Below, one piece after another: positions 17,509-25,836 of a DNA stretch of 64,000 nucleotides. Source of the stretch: Dehalococcoides mccartyi (GTDB taxonomy: Bacteria; Chloroflexota; Dehalococcoidia; UBA2979); contig CAMBFG010000008.1 in assembly GCA_945865925.1 (NCBI GenBank), positions 35,728 through 99,727 on the forward strand. The letters run 5' to 3'. Positions within the stretch are counted from its first letter, which is position 1, and the number at the start of each line of letters is the position of its first letter. The translations under genes and the position numbers were made by a program. The notes below the pieces were generated by a model. The model had not been told where the DNA came from, searched no databases, and saw only the letters and a list, made by a program, of their open reading frames with translations.

Positions 17509-18444
17509 CTAGAGGGCGGCTGTGATGTCGTTCGCGACCGGGAGTCCGTCCTGGAGGGCGAGCCAGTTTCGGCCTCGGTCGTGGGAGGCCCACAACTGGG
17601 GGCCAGCGGCGATGAAGACGAGGTCATTCCAGTCGAAGGGGCGGACGACGCAAGGGACGCGCTCCCACTCGTCGTCGGCGTCGAGCATGATGCGCTGCCA
17701 GGTGACGCCGCCGTTGGCGGAGCGGAAGACAGCGCCCTCCAGGCCGGGGCCTCGGCGGGCGGCGGAGTAGACGAGCGCGTCCGGGGTGCCGGGGAGGACG
17801 GCGATGGTGCCGCCCCACGAGCGGTCGAGGCCGCCGATGCTCTGCACCCACGTGTAGCCCTCGTCCTCGCTGCGGAAGATGCCGCTCTGGGTCGAGGCGT
17901 AGAGGCGATCGCGGCGCTCCGGGTGGACCCAGACGCGGTGCACCTTCGGGTCCAGGCCATCCGCGCGCCGCAACCAGGAGCCACCACCGTCACGGGTGTG
18001 CCAGCAGCCACCGCCGACGATCGAGATCACGATGCCGTCCGTGACCTCGCCTGCGGAGGCGACGAACGGGGTGACGCCCGGGGGCGGAAGGAGGCGGTTG
18101 AGTTTGATGACGTTCTGGACGCCATCCAGCGTCTCCCACGTTGCGCCCTTGTCGGTGGAGCGGTGGAGCTTGCCATCGGCGCTGCCGATGAACAGGTCGC
18201 CTGCCGTGGTGACGGAGACGGACTTCGGGTCGCCCTCCCAGCCGCGCTCCCAGCGCTTGCCGGCGAAGACCCAGACGCCATCACCCGGCGCACCGGCGAG
18301 GCCGAGGCCGTCCTGGAAGTCCACGCGCGTGAAGCGCTTGCCTGCGATGGCGACGACGGGCGGCCGCCCGGGCTCGACATGCAGCAGGCCCTCGTCGGTG
18401 GCAATGACGATGCCCAGCGGGTCGTACTTGCGGCGGCTGATCAT
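17509..18444 (-). CDS. BNR/Asp-box repeat beta-propeller protein
   Basis: 311 residues with five Asp-box (SxDxGxTW-like) repeats: RSTDKGATWE, HTRDGGGSWL, RSEDEGYTWV, RSANGGVTWQ and ASHDRGRNWL, spaced as propeller blades. This resembles sialidase-like or YCF48/Ycf48-type propeller folds. No signal peptide or membrane segment is seen, so it is predicted to be cytoplasmic, unusual for BNR proteins, which are mostly exported. Sialidase catalytic residues are not evident, so it is more likely a binding or scaffold propeller. Its ATG overlaps the sirtuin stop (ATGA, 18441-18444), so the two are translationally coupled. Confidence 0.75.
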   Translation of the reverse strand: MISRRKYDPLGIVIATDEGLLHVEPGRPPVVAIAGKRFTRVDFQDGLGLAGAPGDGVWVFAGKRWERGWEGDPKSVSVTTAGDLFIGSADGKLHRSTDKGATWETLDGVQNVIKLNRLLPPPGVTPFVASAGEVTDGIVISIVGGGCWHTRDGGGSWLRRADGLDPKVHRVWVHPERRDRLYASTQSGIFRSEDEGYTWVQSIGGLDRSWGGTIAVLPGTPDALVYSAARRGPGLEGAVFRSANGGVTWQRIMLDADDEWERVPCVVRPFDWNDLVFIAAGPQLWASHDRGRNWLALQDGLPVANDITAAL

Positions 18445-19268
18445 CGCGTGCCCTCTCCGTGCGCGGCGGCCTGCTGCTCCTGGATGGCCGCCACCAGCGC
18501 CGGCAACGCCTCTCCCGAGGCGGCCCGCACGACGATGTCCGCGAGCGCCGTCAACGGCGTCTCCTCCGGGTTCACCTCAATGAGCGGGACGCCTCGGCGG
18601 GCGGCCTCGATCGGAAAGGCGGCGGCGGGATAGACGACGGCGGAGGTGCCCACGGTCATGAAGCAGTCCGCCAGGCCAGTCTCGGCCTCGCAGCGCGCGA
18701 GCGCGAATGGCAGGATGGGCTCACCGAACATGACGGTGTCGCCTTTGACGATGCCGGGGCAGCCCGGCGTGGCACAACGAGGCGGCAAGTCGGCCTCGTC
18801 GACGGGGAACTCTTCGCGCGGCCAGCGGGTGCCGCAACGGACACAGCGCATCCACAAACGGTTGCCGTGGATCTCGGTGAGCGAGCGCTGTCCGGCGCGA
18901 CGGTGGAGGTTGTCGATGTTCTGGGAGATGACGTGAGCGAGGCGGCCCATGCCCTCGAGTTCGGCGAGGGCCCGGTGTCCGTCGTTCGGCTCGGCGGCCT
19001 CGATGCTGGCGCCGAAGGGATTGCCGGCGCGGGCTTCGGCGAGGCGGCGCTCCCACCAGCGCTTCGGGTCAGCGGCGAAGGTCTCGTACTGGTTGAGGGG
19101 CGGCTCACCCTGGGTGGTCCAGATGCCGCCCTCGCCTCGGAAGGTGGGGATGCCGGACTCTTTCGACATCCCGGCGCCCGCGAGGACGACGGTGTGCCGG
19201 CTGCGGAGGAGTACCGCCGCCGCGTTCCGGATGGCCGTCTGAGTCGCGTCGTCGAGCACAGACTCCAT
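18441..19268 (-). CDS. cobB: NAD-dependent protein deacylase (sirtuin, CobB-like)
   Basis: Removes acyl groups from lysine with NAD+. In 275 residues it has GAGMSKESGIPTFRG at 31-45, QNIDNLHRRAG near 118, the catalytic His in EIHGNRLW, a four-Cys zinc site (CVRC and CATPGC), FGEPI, MTVGTSAVVYPA, and INPEET-like IEVNPEETPL. The ATG at 19268 lacks a strong Shine-Dalgarno; the open frame continues upstream but overlaps the divergent thioredoxin gene. The residues that define desuccinylase activity (Tyr/Arg after the GAGxS segment) are not recognisable, so plain deacetylation is more likely. It is coupled to a propeller gene. Confidence 0.9.
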   Translation of the reverse strand: MESVLDDATQTAIRNAAAVLLRSRHTVVLAGAGMSKESGIPTFRGEGGIWTTQGEPPLNQYETFAADPKRWWERRLAEARAGNPFGASIEAAEPNDGHRALAELEGMGRLAHVISQNIDNLHRRAGQRSLTEIHGNRLWMRCVRCGTRWPREEFPVDEADLPPRCATPGCPGIVKGDTVMFGEPILPFALARCEAETGLADCFMTVGTSAVVYPAAAFPIEAARRGVPLIEVNPEETPLTALADIVVRAASGEALPALVAAIQEQQAAAHGEGTR

Positions 19269-19329
19269 GCTACCGGCCTGAGCATCCACGGCGGGCGCCC
19301 GAGGGCGGAGCGCGGGGTATCCTCGACGC

Positions 19330-19935
19330 GTGGCGTCCCTCACTTCCTTCGCGAACCTGTCATCGATGTCGCCCGCGCGCCGGACGTGGCTGCGGCGTGC
19401 GACCGCGACGCTGATCCTGATCGCTGCCGTCGCCGCCTTCGTCTCGCAGGAGCGGGTGAGCGAGGACGCGGGGGAGCGCCTCGGCATCCTCGAAGGTGCG
19501 GCGAGCCCGGCGGTAGGTCAGGTCGCGCCCGACTTCGTGCTCCACGAGTACGGCACCGGACGCCTCGTGCGGCTGTCCGACTTTCGAGGCAAGACGGTCG
19601 TGCTGAACTTCTGGGCGACGTGGTGCCCACCGTGCATCGCGGAGATGCCGGAACTACAGGCGCTGCACGCCTCGCGGCAGGGGGCGGGGGACCTCGTGGT
19701 GCTTGCGGTGGACGTGCAGGAGCCGCCCTCGGTCGCGGGGGAGTTCGTGCAGGCGAAGGGGCTCACGATGCCGGTACTGAGCGACCGGACGGGTGAGGTC
19801 GCGAAGCATTACGGACTGCCCGGGCTGCCGGGTACGTTCTTCATCGACCGAGACGGTACGGTGCGCTCGAAAGTCCTTGGCCCGATCATCGGGAAGCCGC
19901 TGACGGACGGTGTCGCGGCAGCGGGAGGGGGTTAG
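19330..19935 (+). CDS. Membrane-anchored thiol-disulfide oxidoreductase (TlpA/ResA-like)
   Basis: 201 residues: an N-terminal anchor (hydrophobic about 22-38), then a thioredoxin fold with WCPPC at 98-102 after VVLNFWAT, and [14 protein letters not shown] with the cis-Pro loop. Such proteins act outside the membrane in cytochrome c maturation or disulfide reduction. Cytochrome genes are not adjacent. A GTG at 19330 begins the protein; an ATG at 19366 is an alternative start that would keep the anchor. It heads a three-gene plus-strand unit with gaps of 2 and 9 bp. Confidence 0.85.
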   Translation: MASLTSFANLSSMSPARRTWLRRATATLILIAAVAAFVSQERVSEDAGERLGILEGAASPAVGQVAPDFVLHEYGTGRLVRLSDFRGKTVVLNFWATWCPPCIAEMPELQALHASRQGAGDLVVLAVDVQEPPSVAGEFVQAKGLTMPVLSDRTGEVAKHYGLPGLPGTFFIDRDGTVRSKVLGPIIGKPLTDGVAAAGGG

Positions 19936-19937
19936 CG

Positions 19938-20330
19938 ATGGACCTCGGCTTCGCCTTCTTGTGCGACTCGGCGCAGGACTCCGGTGGCAAACTACACGCG
20001 CTGGGCATCGGCGTGGACACGCTGCACGCGGGGTCGCTGCCGGCGGTACACCCGCACCTCTCGCTCGTCGTCCGCTTCTCGTACGGCAGTGCCGACGAGG
20101 GCGACCACGAGTTCTCGATCGCCGTCCTCGATGCGGACGGCAAGAACGTGGTCGCGCCGGTCGGCGGGCAGATGACGCTGCGACTCAACGGCGAAGACAC
20201 GAGGGGTGGCGCGAACCTCGTGGTTGACCTGCAGAACGCCCAGTTCACGACCTACGGCCCGCACGAGGTGTCCGTGAGCGTGGACGGCCACGCCTTCGCG
20301 ACGCTGCCGATCGCCGTGCGCCGGCTGTAG
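19938..20330 (+). CDS. Hypothetical protein, DUF6941-like
   Basis: 130 residues starting FAFLCDSAQDSGGKLHALGI, which resembles a family whose members open with a similar ALLCDYA-type motif and form a beta-rich fold; I assign DUF6941 only tentatively. The remainder reads as beta-strands (HLSLVVRFSYGS, VTVSV-like C-terminus). No membrane segment. The ATG at 19938 follows GGGAGGGGG two bases after the thioredoxin gene ends, so co-expression is likely. Function unknown. Confidence 0.65.
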   Translation: MDLGFAFLCDSAQDSGGKLHALGIGVDTLHAGSLPAVHPHLSLVVRFSYGSADEGDHEFSIAVLDADGKNVVAPVGGQMTLRLNGEDTRGGANLVVDLQNAQFTTYGPHEVSVSVDGHAFATLPIAVRRL

Positions 20331-20339
20331 GCGGTCTCG

Positions 20340-20918
20340 ATGAGCGCCCGCAGTGCTGAGGTGGTCGCGGAGACGCTCCATACCGCGCGCCTCGATCTCG
20401 TCCCGTTCGATCTCGCCTTCTGCCGCGCGATCCTTGCGGGCGACCGCGACGTCGCCGCCGAGTGGCTCGGCGCTGACCTCGGCGTGTGGCCGAGCACGGA
20501 CGAGGCGGAGGGATTCTTCCCGGTGGTCGCGAGGGCGCTGCGGGAGGACTCCAGCGTCGCGGGGTGGTGGAGTCGCGCCGTAGTGGTGCGGATGTATGGA
20601 GTGGTCGCGGGCAGCCTCGGGATGAAAGGCCCGCCGCGCGACGGCCGCGTGGAGCTCGGTTGGGGCATCGAGCGCCCGTTCCGCCGTCAGGGGTACGCCC
20701 GCGAGGGTGCGCGCGCCATCCTCGCGTATGCGTTCTCGCATCGCGAGGTAGTCGAGGTGGTGGCGGAGATCGACGCGGCGAACGAGCCCTCGATCATTGT
20801 GGCGGAGGCGATCGGACTGCACCGCACGGATGAGGCAGGGAGCGAAGCGGGGTTGTGGTTGTGGGCGGTCTCGCGTGTCGAGTACGAGGGGTCCATCTCA
20901 GAGCATCGACCGCGCTAA
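20340..20918 (+). CDS. GNAT-family N-acetyltransferase (RimJ/RimL-like)
   Basis: 192 residues. It begins with the typical ETLHTARLDLVPF and includes the acetyl-CoA pyrophosphate-binding loop RRQGYAREGARAIL, followed by VVEVVAEIDAANEPSIIVAEAIG, which fits the RimJ/RimL branch that modifies N-termini or small amines. The ATG at 20340 follows AGGCGG, nine bases after the upstream gene. Its stop shares bases with the stop of the convergent HAD gene (20915-20918). The substrate is unknown. Confidence 0.82.
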   Translation: MSARSAEVVAETLHTARLDLVPFDLAFCRAILAGDRDVAAEWLGADLGVWPSTDEAEGFFPVVARALREDSSVAGWWSRAVVVRMYGVVAGSLGMKGPPRDGRVELGWGIERPFRRQGYAREGARAILAYAFSHREVVEVVAEIDAANEPSIIVAEAIGLHRTDEAGSEAGLWLWAVSRVEYEGSISEHRPR

Positions 20919-21559
20919 CTGAGTACCCCGTGCCGCTGCACTGCTGCCATCAGTTGTGCCGCCGTGTCACCCATCGGATCGATCTGCTCGGCGCGCCAGC
21001 CGAGGGCTCGTGCGGCCTCGACGTTCTCTGGGAGGTCATCGAAGAACAGCAGCAGCGATGCTGGCTGACCACTCGCGGCCTCGAAGGCGTGATAGATGGC
21101 AGGGCTTGGTTTGAGGACGCCTGCGAGGTGGCTCGCGACCGCGTACTGAAGGCGAGCGACCGTCGGGAAGTGCGACTGGGCGCCTCGGAGGTCGGCCCAG
21201 TGGGGGGCACTCGTGTTGGAGAGTGCGCCGGTCGCGATGCCAGCGGCCTCGATGGCCTCTACGACCGCATCGACGCCGGGATACTCCGCCCAGTGCCACG
21301 CGGCGTGGATACGACGCACGTCGTCGGCGGCGTAGACGCCACCCGAGGCTTCGGCGGTCGCTGCGTAGTACGCGTCAGGTTCGAGGCGGCCGACGGACAT
21401 CGCGTCGACGAGTGTGCCGCGCCTCGCAAGGAACGCCGCGTCCGAGGCAACGGGATGCGGCGGGATGCCAGCGCGCGCACACGCCTCGATCCAGGACCGA
21501 ACGATCTGTACGAGCACTCCGCCGAGGTCGAAGACGACGCACGCGACCGGTTCGGTCAC
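20915..21559 (-). CDS. HAD-superfamily hydrolase (IA-type)
   Basis: 214 residues with motif I VVFDLGGVLVQ, motif II TGALSNTSA, motif III KPSPAIYHAF and motif IV LLFFDDLPENVEAA, matching the YihX-like phosphatase/haloacid dehalogenase branch. Motif I is DLGG, seen in many family members in place of DxDG; the second Asp is absent, as in several of these. Starts at GTG, overlapping the phosphatase gene as GTGA. The likely substrate is a sugar or nucleoside phosphate, but the sequence does not say which. Confidence 0.85.
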   Translation of the reverse strand: MTEPVACVVFDLGGVLVQIVRSWIEACARAGIPPHPVASDAAFLARRGTLVDAMSVGRLEPDAYYAATAEASGGVYAADDVRRIHAAWHWAEYPGVDAVVEAIEAAGIATGALSNTSAPHWADLRGAQSHFPTVARLQYAVASHLAGVLKPSPAIYHAFEAASGQPASLLLFFDDLPENVEAARALGWRAEQIDPMGDTAAQLMAAVQRHGVLS

Positions 21560-22122
21560 CGGGCGCGCTCGTCACTCGGGCGGTAGTCGTAGCGCCAGCC
21601 GGGCTGCCACGCGCGCTCCTCGATGGCGACGTCAGCGAGCGGGCGGCCGTTCGCGAGGTGTTCGAGGGCCATCCACGTGGCGTAGTGGCCGACGACGAGG
21701 ACGATGCCGCTGGGGCGCTCCTGCTCGATGGCGTCGAACGCCGCTCGGTGGCGGGTGACCGCGGCCTCGTAGGACTCTCCGTCCGGCCAGGGGACATCGA
21801 TGTGTGCCGAGCGAGCGAGGTCGATCTCGTGGCGTGGGCGGCCTGACAGGGTGCCGTAGTCACATTCGTCGAGACGGGCGTCCGCCGTGATGATGAGCGG
21901 GCCGCCCTCGAATGCGATGGCGGCCGTATCACGAGCGCGTTGCAGGGCGGCGGTCACCACGGCGTCGACGGGGATGGGCGTTCCGGGGCCATAACGCGCG
22001 CGTACCTCAAGTGCTTGCTCACGGCCACGCGTGGACAGCGGAGTGTCGATGAGGCCCGCGGCGAGGCCGGCTTCCGAGGCTTCGGTGTTCGAGTGAGTAA
22101 TGAGCCAGATGGTGACGGGCAT
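21556..22122 (-). CDS. Histidine phosphatase superfamily protein with altered RHG motif
   Basis: 188 residues with the phosphoglycerate mutase-like layout: first His in WLITHSNTE at 10, LSTRGREQALEV, ALQRARDTAAIAF, LDECDYGTLSG and second His in VVGHYATW. The usual LxRHG is LITHS, so the phosphate-contacting Arg is Thr and the Gly is Ser, while the His is kept. Activity may be reduced or altered. It is followed by a coupled HAD hydrolase, and lies upstream of a divergent thiamine-dependent gene. Confidence 0.8.
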   Translation of the reverse strand: MPVTIWLITHSNTEASEAGLAAGLIDTPLSTRGREQALEVRARYGPGTPIPVDAVVTAALQRARDTAAIAFEGGPLIITADARLDECDYGTLSGRPRHEIDLARSAHIDVPWPDGESYEAAVTRHRAAFDAIEQERPSGIVLVVGHYATWMALEHLANGRPLADVAIEERAWQPGWRYDYRPSDERAR

Positions 22123-22257
22123 CGGTCATTCCTTCGGTCAGAGAAACGGTATCCCGTCCGCCCGCCGGGGGATGTACCATGCCGCACCGGACGGGCCAAA
22201 CAGTTTGAGCCGGACAGACAGACGGCGTCCCCATCATTCATGGGGCGGGGAGTACAC

Positions 22258-23922
22258 ATGGCAGAGATCGACGGCGCCACGATTATCGCTCGGTCGCTGA
22301 AGACGCAGGGCGTCGACGCGATGTTCGGGGTGGTGGGCATCCCAGTGACCACGATCGCGATGGCGGCGCAGAAGGCTGGCATCAACTACGTGGGCATGCG
22401 GCACGAGATGCCGGCGACGTACGCCGCACAGGCCGTGTCCTACCTCGGGGGGCGCATTGGCGCCGCCCTGGCGGTGTCCGGGCCGGGCGTGTTGAATGCG
22501 ATCGGCGCGTTCTCCAACGCGTGGTCGAACCGTTGGCCAATGATCCTTCTCGGCGGTTCCTACGAGCGCACGGGCCACCTGATGGGCTTCTTCCAGGAGG
22601 CCGACCAACTGACGGCCGTCCGCCCGTACGCGAAGTTCGCGGAGCGGGTCGAGACGATCGAGCGCATCCCGATCTACGTCGCGGAGGCCGTGAAGAAGGC
22701 GATCCACGGCGTCCCTGGCCCGGTCTACCTCGACCTCCCCGGCGACGTGATCGCTGGCCGCGTGGACGAGGACGCGGTGCAGTGGGTGCCGCGTGTGCCG
22801 GACCCCCGCCGCACGCTGTCTGACCCGATGGACGTCGAGGCGGCGATGGCCGCCCTGAAGACGGCGGAGCAGCCCCTGATCATCATCGGTAAGGGCGTTG
22901 CCGCCTCGCGCGGTGAGCAGGAGATGAAGGCCTTCGTCGAGAAGACCGGCATCCCGTACCTCGCGATGCCGATGGCGAAGGGCATCCTGCCGGACGACCA
23001 CGACCAGGCGGCCGCTGCGGCACGCTCGTTCGTGCTGCAAAACGCCGACCTCGTGTTCCTCGTGGGCGCGCGCCTCAACTGGATGTTGCACTTCGGGTTG
23101 CCGCCGCGCTTCCGCAAGGACGTGCGAGTGGTGCAGCTGGACTTCAACCCCGAAGAGATCGGCGTGAATGTCCCGACCGAGGTCATGATGATCGGTGACG
23201 CGAAGAAGACGCTCGGGCAATTGCTCGACGTCCTCGACCGCGACCAGTGGCAGTTCCCGCAGGACAGCGAGTGGTTGCAGTCCGTCCGCGCCGAGGCGCG
23301 TTCGAACTCCGAACTCGTCGAGGGGATGAAGCAGGAAGAGACCGACCCGATCGGTTACTACCGTGCGCTGCACGCGATTAACCAGGCGCTTCCGCCGGAC
23401 GCGATCTTCGTCGCTGAAGGTGCGAGCACGATGGACATCAGCCGGACGGTGATCGACCAGCTGGTGCCGCGCTCCCGCCTCGACGCCGGTTCGTTCGGTT
23501 CGATGGGCCTCGGGCACGGGTTCGCGATCGCCGCAGCGGTGCAGAACCCGGGCAAGCGGGTCATCTGCCTCCAGGGCGACGGTGCCTTCGGCTTCGCGGG
23601 CACCGAGTGCGAGGTGGCAGTCCGCTACAACCTGCCGATCACGTGGATCGTGTTCAACAACGGCGGTATCGGCGGCCACAAGGCGGAGTTGTTCGAGCGT
23701 GAGAACAAGCCGGTTGGCGGTATGAGCCTCGGCGCGCGCTACGACATCATGATGGAAGGCCTTGGCGGCGTCGGGTACAACGCGAAGTCGTACGACGAGC
23801 TGCAGGGTGCGCTGAAGCAGGCGCTGGCGCTCTCGGGGCCGTCGCTCATCCACGTGCCGCTGGACCCGGACGCGAAGCGCAAGCCGCAGAAGTTCGGCTG
23901 GCTGACCTCCACCCGCGCCTAG
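22258..23922 (+). CDS. Thiamine-diphosphate enzyme, 2-hydroxyacyl-CoA lyase / oxalyl-CoA decarboxylase-like
   Basis: A 554-residue ThDP enzyme. Glu50 in GMRHEMPATYA activates the cofactor; LQGDGAFGFAGTE near 440 and VFNNGGIGG near 468 bind Mg-ThDP. The segment MGFFQEADQLTAVRPYAKFAERV and the stretch through VPGPVYLDLPGDVI resemble 2-hydroxyacyl-CoA lyase (which makes formyl-CoA and an aldehyde). The oxalyl-CoA decarboxylase Tyr-Glu pair appears to be Phe-Gln here, so decarboxylation of oxalyl-CoA looks less likely. The ATG at 22258 has GGGGAG upstream; an in-frame ATG six codons earlier lacks a site. It ends at a hairpin terminator. Confidence 0.85.
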   Translation: MAEIDGATIIARSLKTQGVDAMFGVVGIPVTTIAMAAQKAGINYVGMRHEMPATYAAQAVSYLGGRIGAALAVSGPGVLNAIGAFSNAWSNRWPMILLGGSYERTGHLMGFFQEADQLTAVRPYAKFAERVETIERIPIYVAEAVKKAIHGVPGPVYLDLPGDVIAGRVDEDAVQWVPRVPDPRRTLSDPMDVEAAMAALKTAEQPLIIIGKGVAASRGEQEMKAFVEKTGIPYLAMPMAKGILPDDHDQAAAAARSFVLQNADLVFLVGARLNWMLHFGLPPRFRKDVRVVQLDFNPEEIGVNVPTEVMMIGDAKKTLGQLLDVLDRDQWQFPQDSEWLQSVRAEARSNSELVEGMKQEETDPIGYYRALHAINQALPPDAIFVAEGASTMDISRTVIDQLVPRSRLDAGSFGSMGLGHGFAIAAAVQNPGKRVICLQGDGAFGFAGTECEVAVRYNLPITWIVFNNGGIGGHKAELFERENKPVGGMSLGARYDIMMEGLGGVGYNAKSYDELQGALKQALALSGPSLIHVPLDPDAKRKPQKFGWLTSTRA

Positions 23923-23960
23923 CGGGTCGCCAGCGGCCTCGGCCGCATCGCGAGCAGAAT

Positions 23961-23988
23961 CGAGGGCGTCCCGCGAGGGGCGCCCTCG
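23961..23988 (+). terminator. Terminator after the lyase-like gene
   Basis: CGAGGGCGTCCC pairs with GGGGCGCCCTCG (one T-G wobble), followed by TTGTG. It lies about 40 bases past the stop codon at 23922. Confidence 0.7.
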
Positions 23989-24041
23989 TTGTGTGGATGG
24001 CATCCGTTGTGCTCAGGCCTACTCGTTAGCCTTCGCGCATA

Positions 24042-24058
24042 GTGACATAACCGTGACA
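24042..24058 (+). repeat. Tandem GTGACA repeat, possible operator
   Basis: GTGACA occurs at 24042-24047 and again at 24053-24058, exactly 11 bp apart, one helical turn. It lies about 110 bp before the acyl-CoA dehydrogenase start, with a TAGAAT at 24080 and a small AGCCGG/CCGGCT hairpin at 24097-24115. Regulatory meaning is only suggestive. Confidence 0.25.
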
Positions 24059-24169
24059 CGAAGGCTGTTCGGCCAGCGCTAGAATCGCCTACGTACAGCC
24101 GGTATCTATCCGGCTGGGGCACGAGGACGCCGGAAGCGCCTCGATGCCGTGCTTCGAGGGAGGCCCGCG

Positions 24170-25357
24170 ATGGACTGGGACGACAACGCACAGGAGTCGG
24201 AGTTCCGAGCGCAGGTGCGTACGTTCATCGCCGAGCACGGGGCGAAGCAGCGGGCGGGCGACGGCGAAGAGTCCTTCGGCAACTCCCCCGAGGTGCGAGC
24301 GCGCACGAAGCCCTGGCGAGACGCCCTCGTCGCCAACGGGTGGATCGCGCCGGCCTGGCCGAAGTCCTACGGCGGGGCAGGGATGTCGCCCAAAGAGCAG
24401 TTCATCCTGAACGAGGAGCTGGCGGAGAACGGCCTCTCTAACGTCGGCGGGTTCGGCGTGATGATGTTGGGGCCGACGCTGATGATCCACGGCGACGAGG
24501 AGCAGAAGGCGGAGCACCTCGGCAAGATCCTGGCGGGCGAGGTCGTGTGGGCACAGGGCTGGTCCGAGCCGAGCGCCGGGTCAGACCTCGCGTCGTTGCA
24601 GACGCGTGCGAAGCGCGACGGCGACGAGTACGTGGTGAACGGGCAGAAGATCTGGACGAGCGGCGCACAACATGCTGACTGGATCTACATGCTCGCGCGC
24701 ACCGACCCGGACGCACCGAAGCACCGAGGCATCTCGCTGCTCATGTTCTCGATGCGCACGCCGGGCGTGGACGTGCGCCCGCTGATCAACATGGCCGACC
24801 AGCACGGCTTCAACGAGGTCTTCTTCGAGGACGTGCGCGTCCCGGTGAAGAACCGCCTGGGTGAGGAGAACCGTGGCTGGTACGTCGGCATGACGCTGAC
24901 GGACTACGAGCGCAGCGGCATCGGCTCTGCCGTCGGCACACAGCGCCGTCTCAAGCAACTGCTCGATGTGTCACGCACCGACCCGCAGGCGAAGCAGGCG
25001 GAAGGGACGCGCTCGAAGTCATGGCGGCTGTACTTCGCCGACCGCTGGATCGAGGCGGAGATCGCGCGGCTGTTCTCTTACCTGAACATCAGCATTCAGG
25101 CGCGCAATCTGGTCCCGAACTACGAGGCCTCAATGTCGAAGTTGTACACGACGGAACTCGGCCAGCGGATCGCGCACACCGCCCTGAAGATGTACGGCCT
25201 GCAGGGGATGGCATGGGACGCGAAGCGCCCGGAGAACGGCCGCGGCCGCGTGGCCACCGGCTACCTCAGCGCTGTGAGCAGCACGATCGCCGGCGGGACA
25301 TCCGAGATCCAGCGCGGCATCATCGCCACCCGCGGGCTGGGCCTGCCTCGGGGTTAG
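24170..25357 (+). CDS. Acyl-CoA dehydrogenase
   Basis: Flavoprotein that introduces a 2,3 double bond into acyl-CoA, passing electrons to ETF. Of 395 residues, AQGWSEPSAGSDLASLQTRA (FAD contacts) and KIWTSGAQHADW are characteristic, and DYERSGIG and IAGGTSEIQRGIIATRGLGL mark the C-terminal domain. The ATG at 24170 follows GGGAGG. Length is typical of short/medium- or branched-chain enzymes. I could not identify a clear catalytic Glu position without alignment. ETF genes are not in the window. Confidence 0.92.
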   Translation: MDWDDNAQESEFRAQVRTFIAEHGAKQRAGDGEESFGNSPEVRARTKPWRDALVANGWIAPAWPKSYGGAGMSPKEQFILNEELAENGLSNVGGFGVMMLGPTLMIHGDEEQKAEHLGKILAGEVVWAQGWSEPSAGSDLASLQTRAKRDGDEYVVNGQKIWTSGAQHADWIYMLARTDPDAPKHRGISLLMFSMRTPGVDVRPLINMADQHGFNEVFFEDVRVPVKNRLGEENRGWYVGMTLTDYERSGIGSAVGTQRRLKQLLDVSRTDPQAKQAEGTRSKSWRLYFADRWIEAEIARLFSYLNISIQARNLVPNYEASMSKLYTTELGQRIAHTALKMYGLQGMAWDAKRPENGRGRVATGYLSAVSSTIAGGTSEIQRGIIATRGLGLPRG

Positions 25358-25401
25358 GACATACGAAGGCGAGGCGGGCGCGACGGGCGTATACCGCGCG
25401 C

Positions 25402-25815
25402 ATGTTCCCGCCAGCTCGCCCCTGGTCACAGGTCTCCGAGGCGGTCGACCTCGACCGTGAGTACGTTGTGTTCTCGTCGCGCTTCTACCTGAAATCGATC
25501 TGGCGCGTGCCGCGGTTCATGCTCGCGGCGAACCGCATCATGAAGCAGTTGGATGCCTACACCCCTGGCGTCGTGGGCTGGTCGATGGCCGCCGACCTCG
25601 GGAAGTTGGAGTTCCACACGATCTCCGTCTGGGAGAACACTGAGGCCCTGCGCCGCTTCAACGCCTCCGGTGAACACGAGGTCGCCTTGCGGCGCTTCGC
25701 CTCATCGATGAAGCGCAGAGGCACGTTCTTGCAGTACAAGATCCTCGGGGAGGCGGTACCGATCTCCTGGCCCGACGCCATCGCCTACCTCGACCGCCAC
25801 ATCGCCAGCGGCTGA
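25402..25815 (+). CDS. Small hypothetical protein, dimeric alpha/beta barrel-like
   Basis: 137 residues beginning MFPPARPWSQVSEAVDLDRE. The pattern (FVVFSSRFY-type strand, WSMAADLGKLEFHTISVWE, then helix ALRRFNASGEHEVALRRF) resembles dimeric alpha/beta barrel proteins such as DUF3291 or monooxygenase-like families. No catalytic residue is clear. The ATG at 25402 has no strong Shine-Dalgarno. It follows the acyl-CoA dehydrogenase by 44 bp and is probably co-transcribed, so a link to that oxidation step is possible. Confidence 0.6.
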   Translation: MFPPARPWSQVSEAVDLDREYVVFSSRFYLKSIWRVPRFMLAANRIMKQLDAYTPGVVGWSMAADLGKLEFHTISVWENTEALRRFNASGEHEVALRRFASSMKRRGTFLQYKILGEAVPISWPDAIAYLDRHIASG

Positions 25816-25836
25816 CGCGCCTTCGAGTGCCTCGGC

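Noticed and set aside
22234..24003. 589-codon minus-strand frame opposite the lyase-like gene
   Set aside because: It is a shadow of a strongly conserved thiamine enzyme, with no domain of its own.
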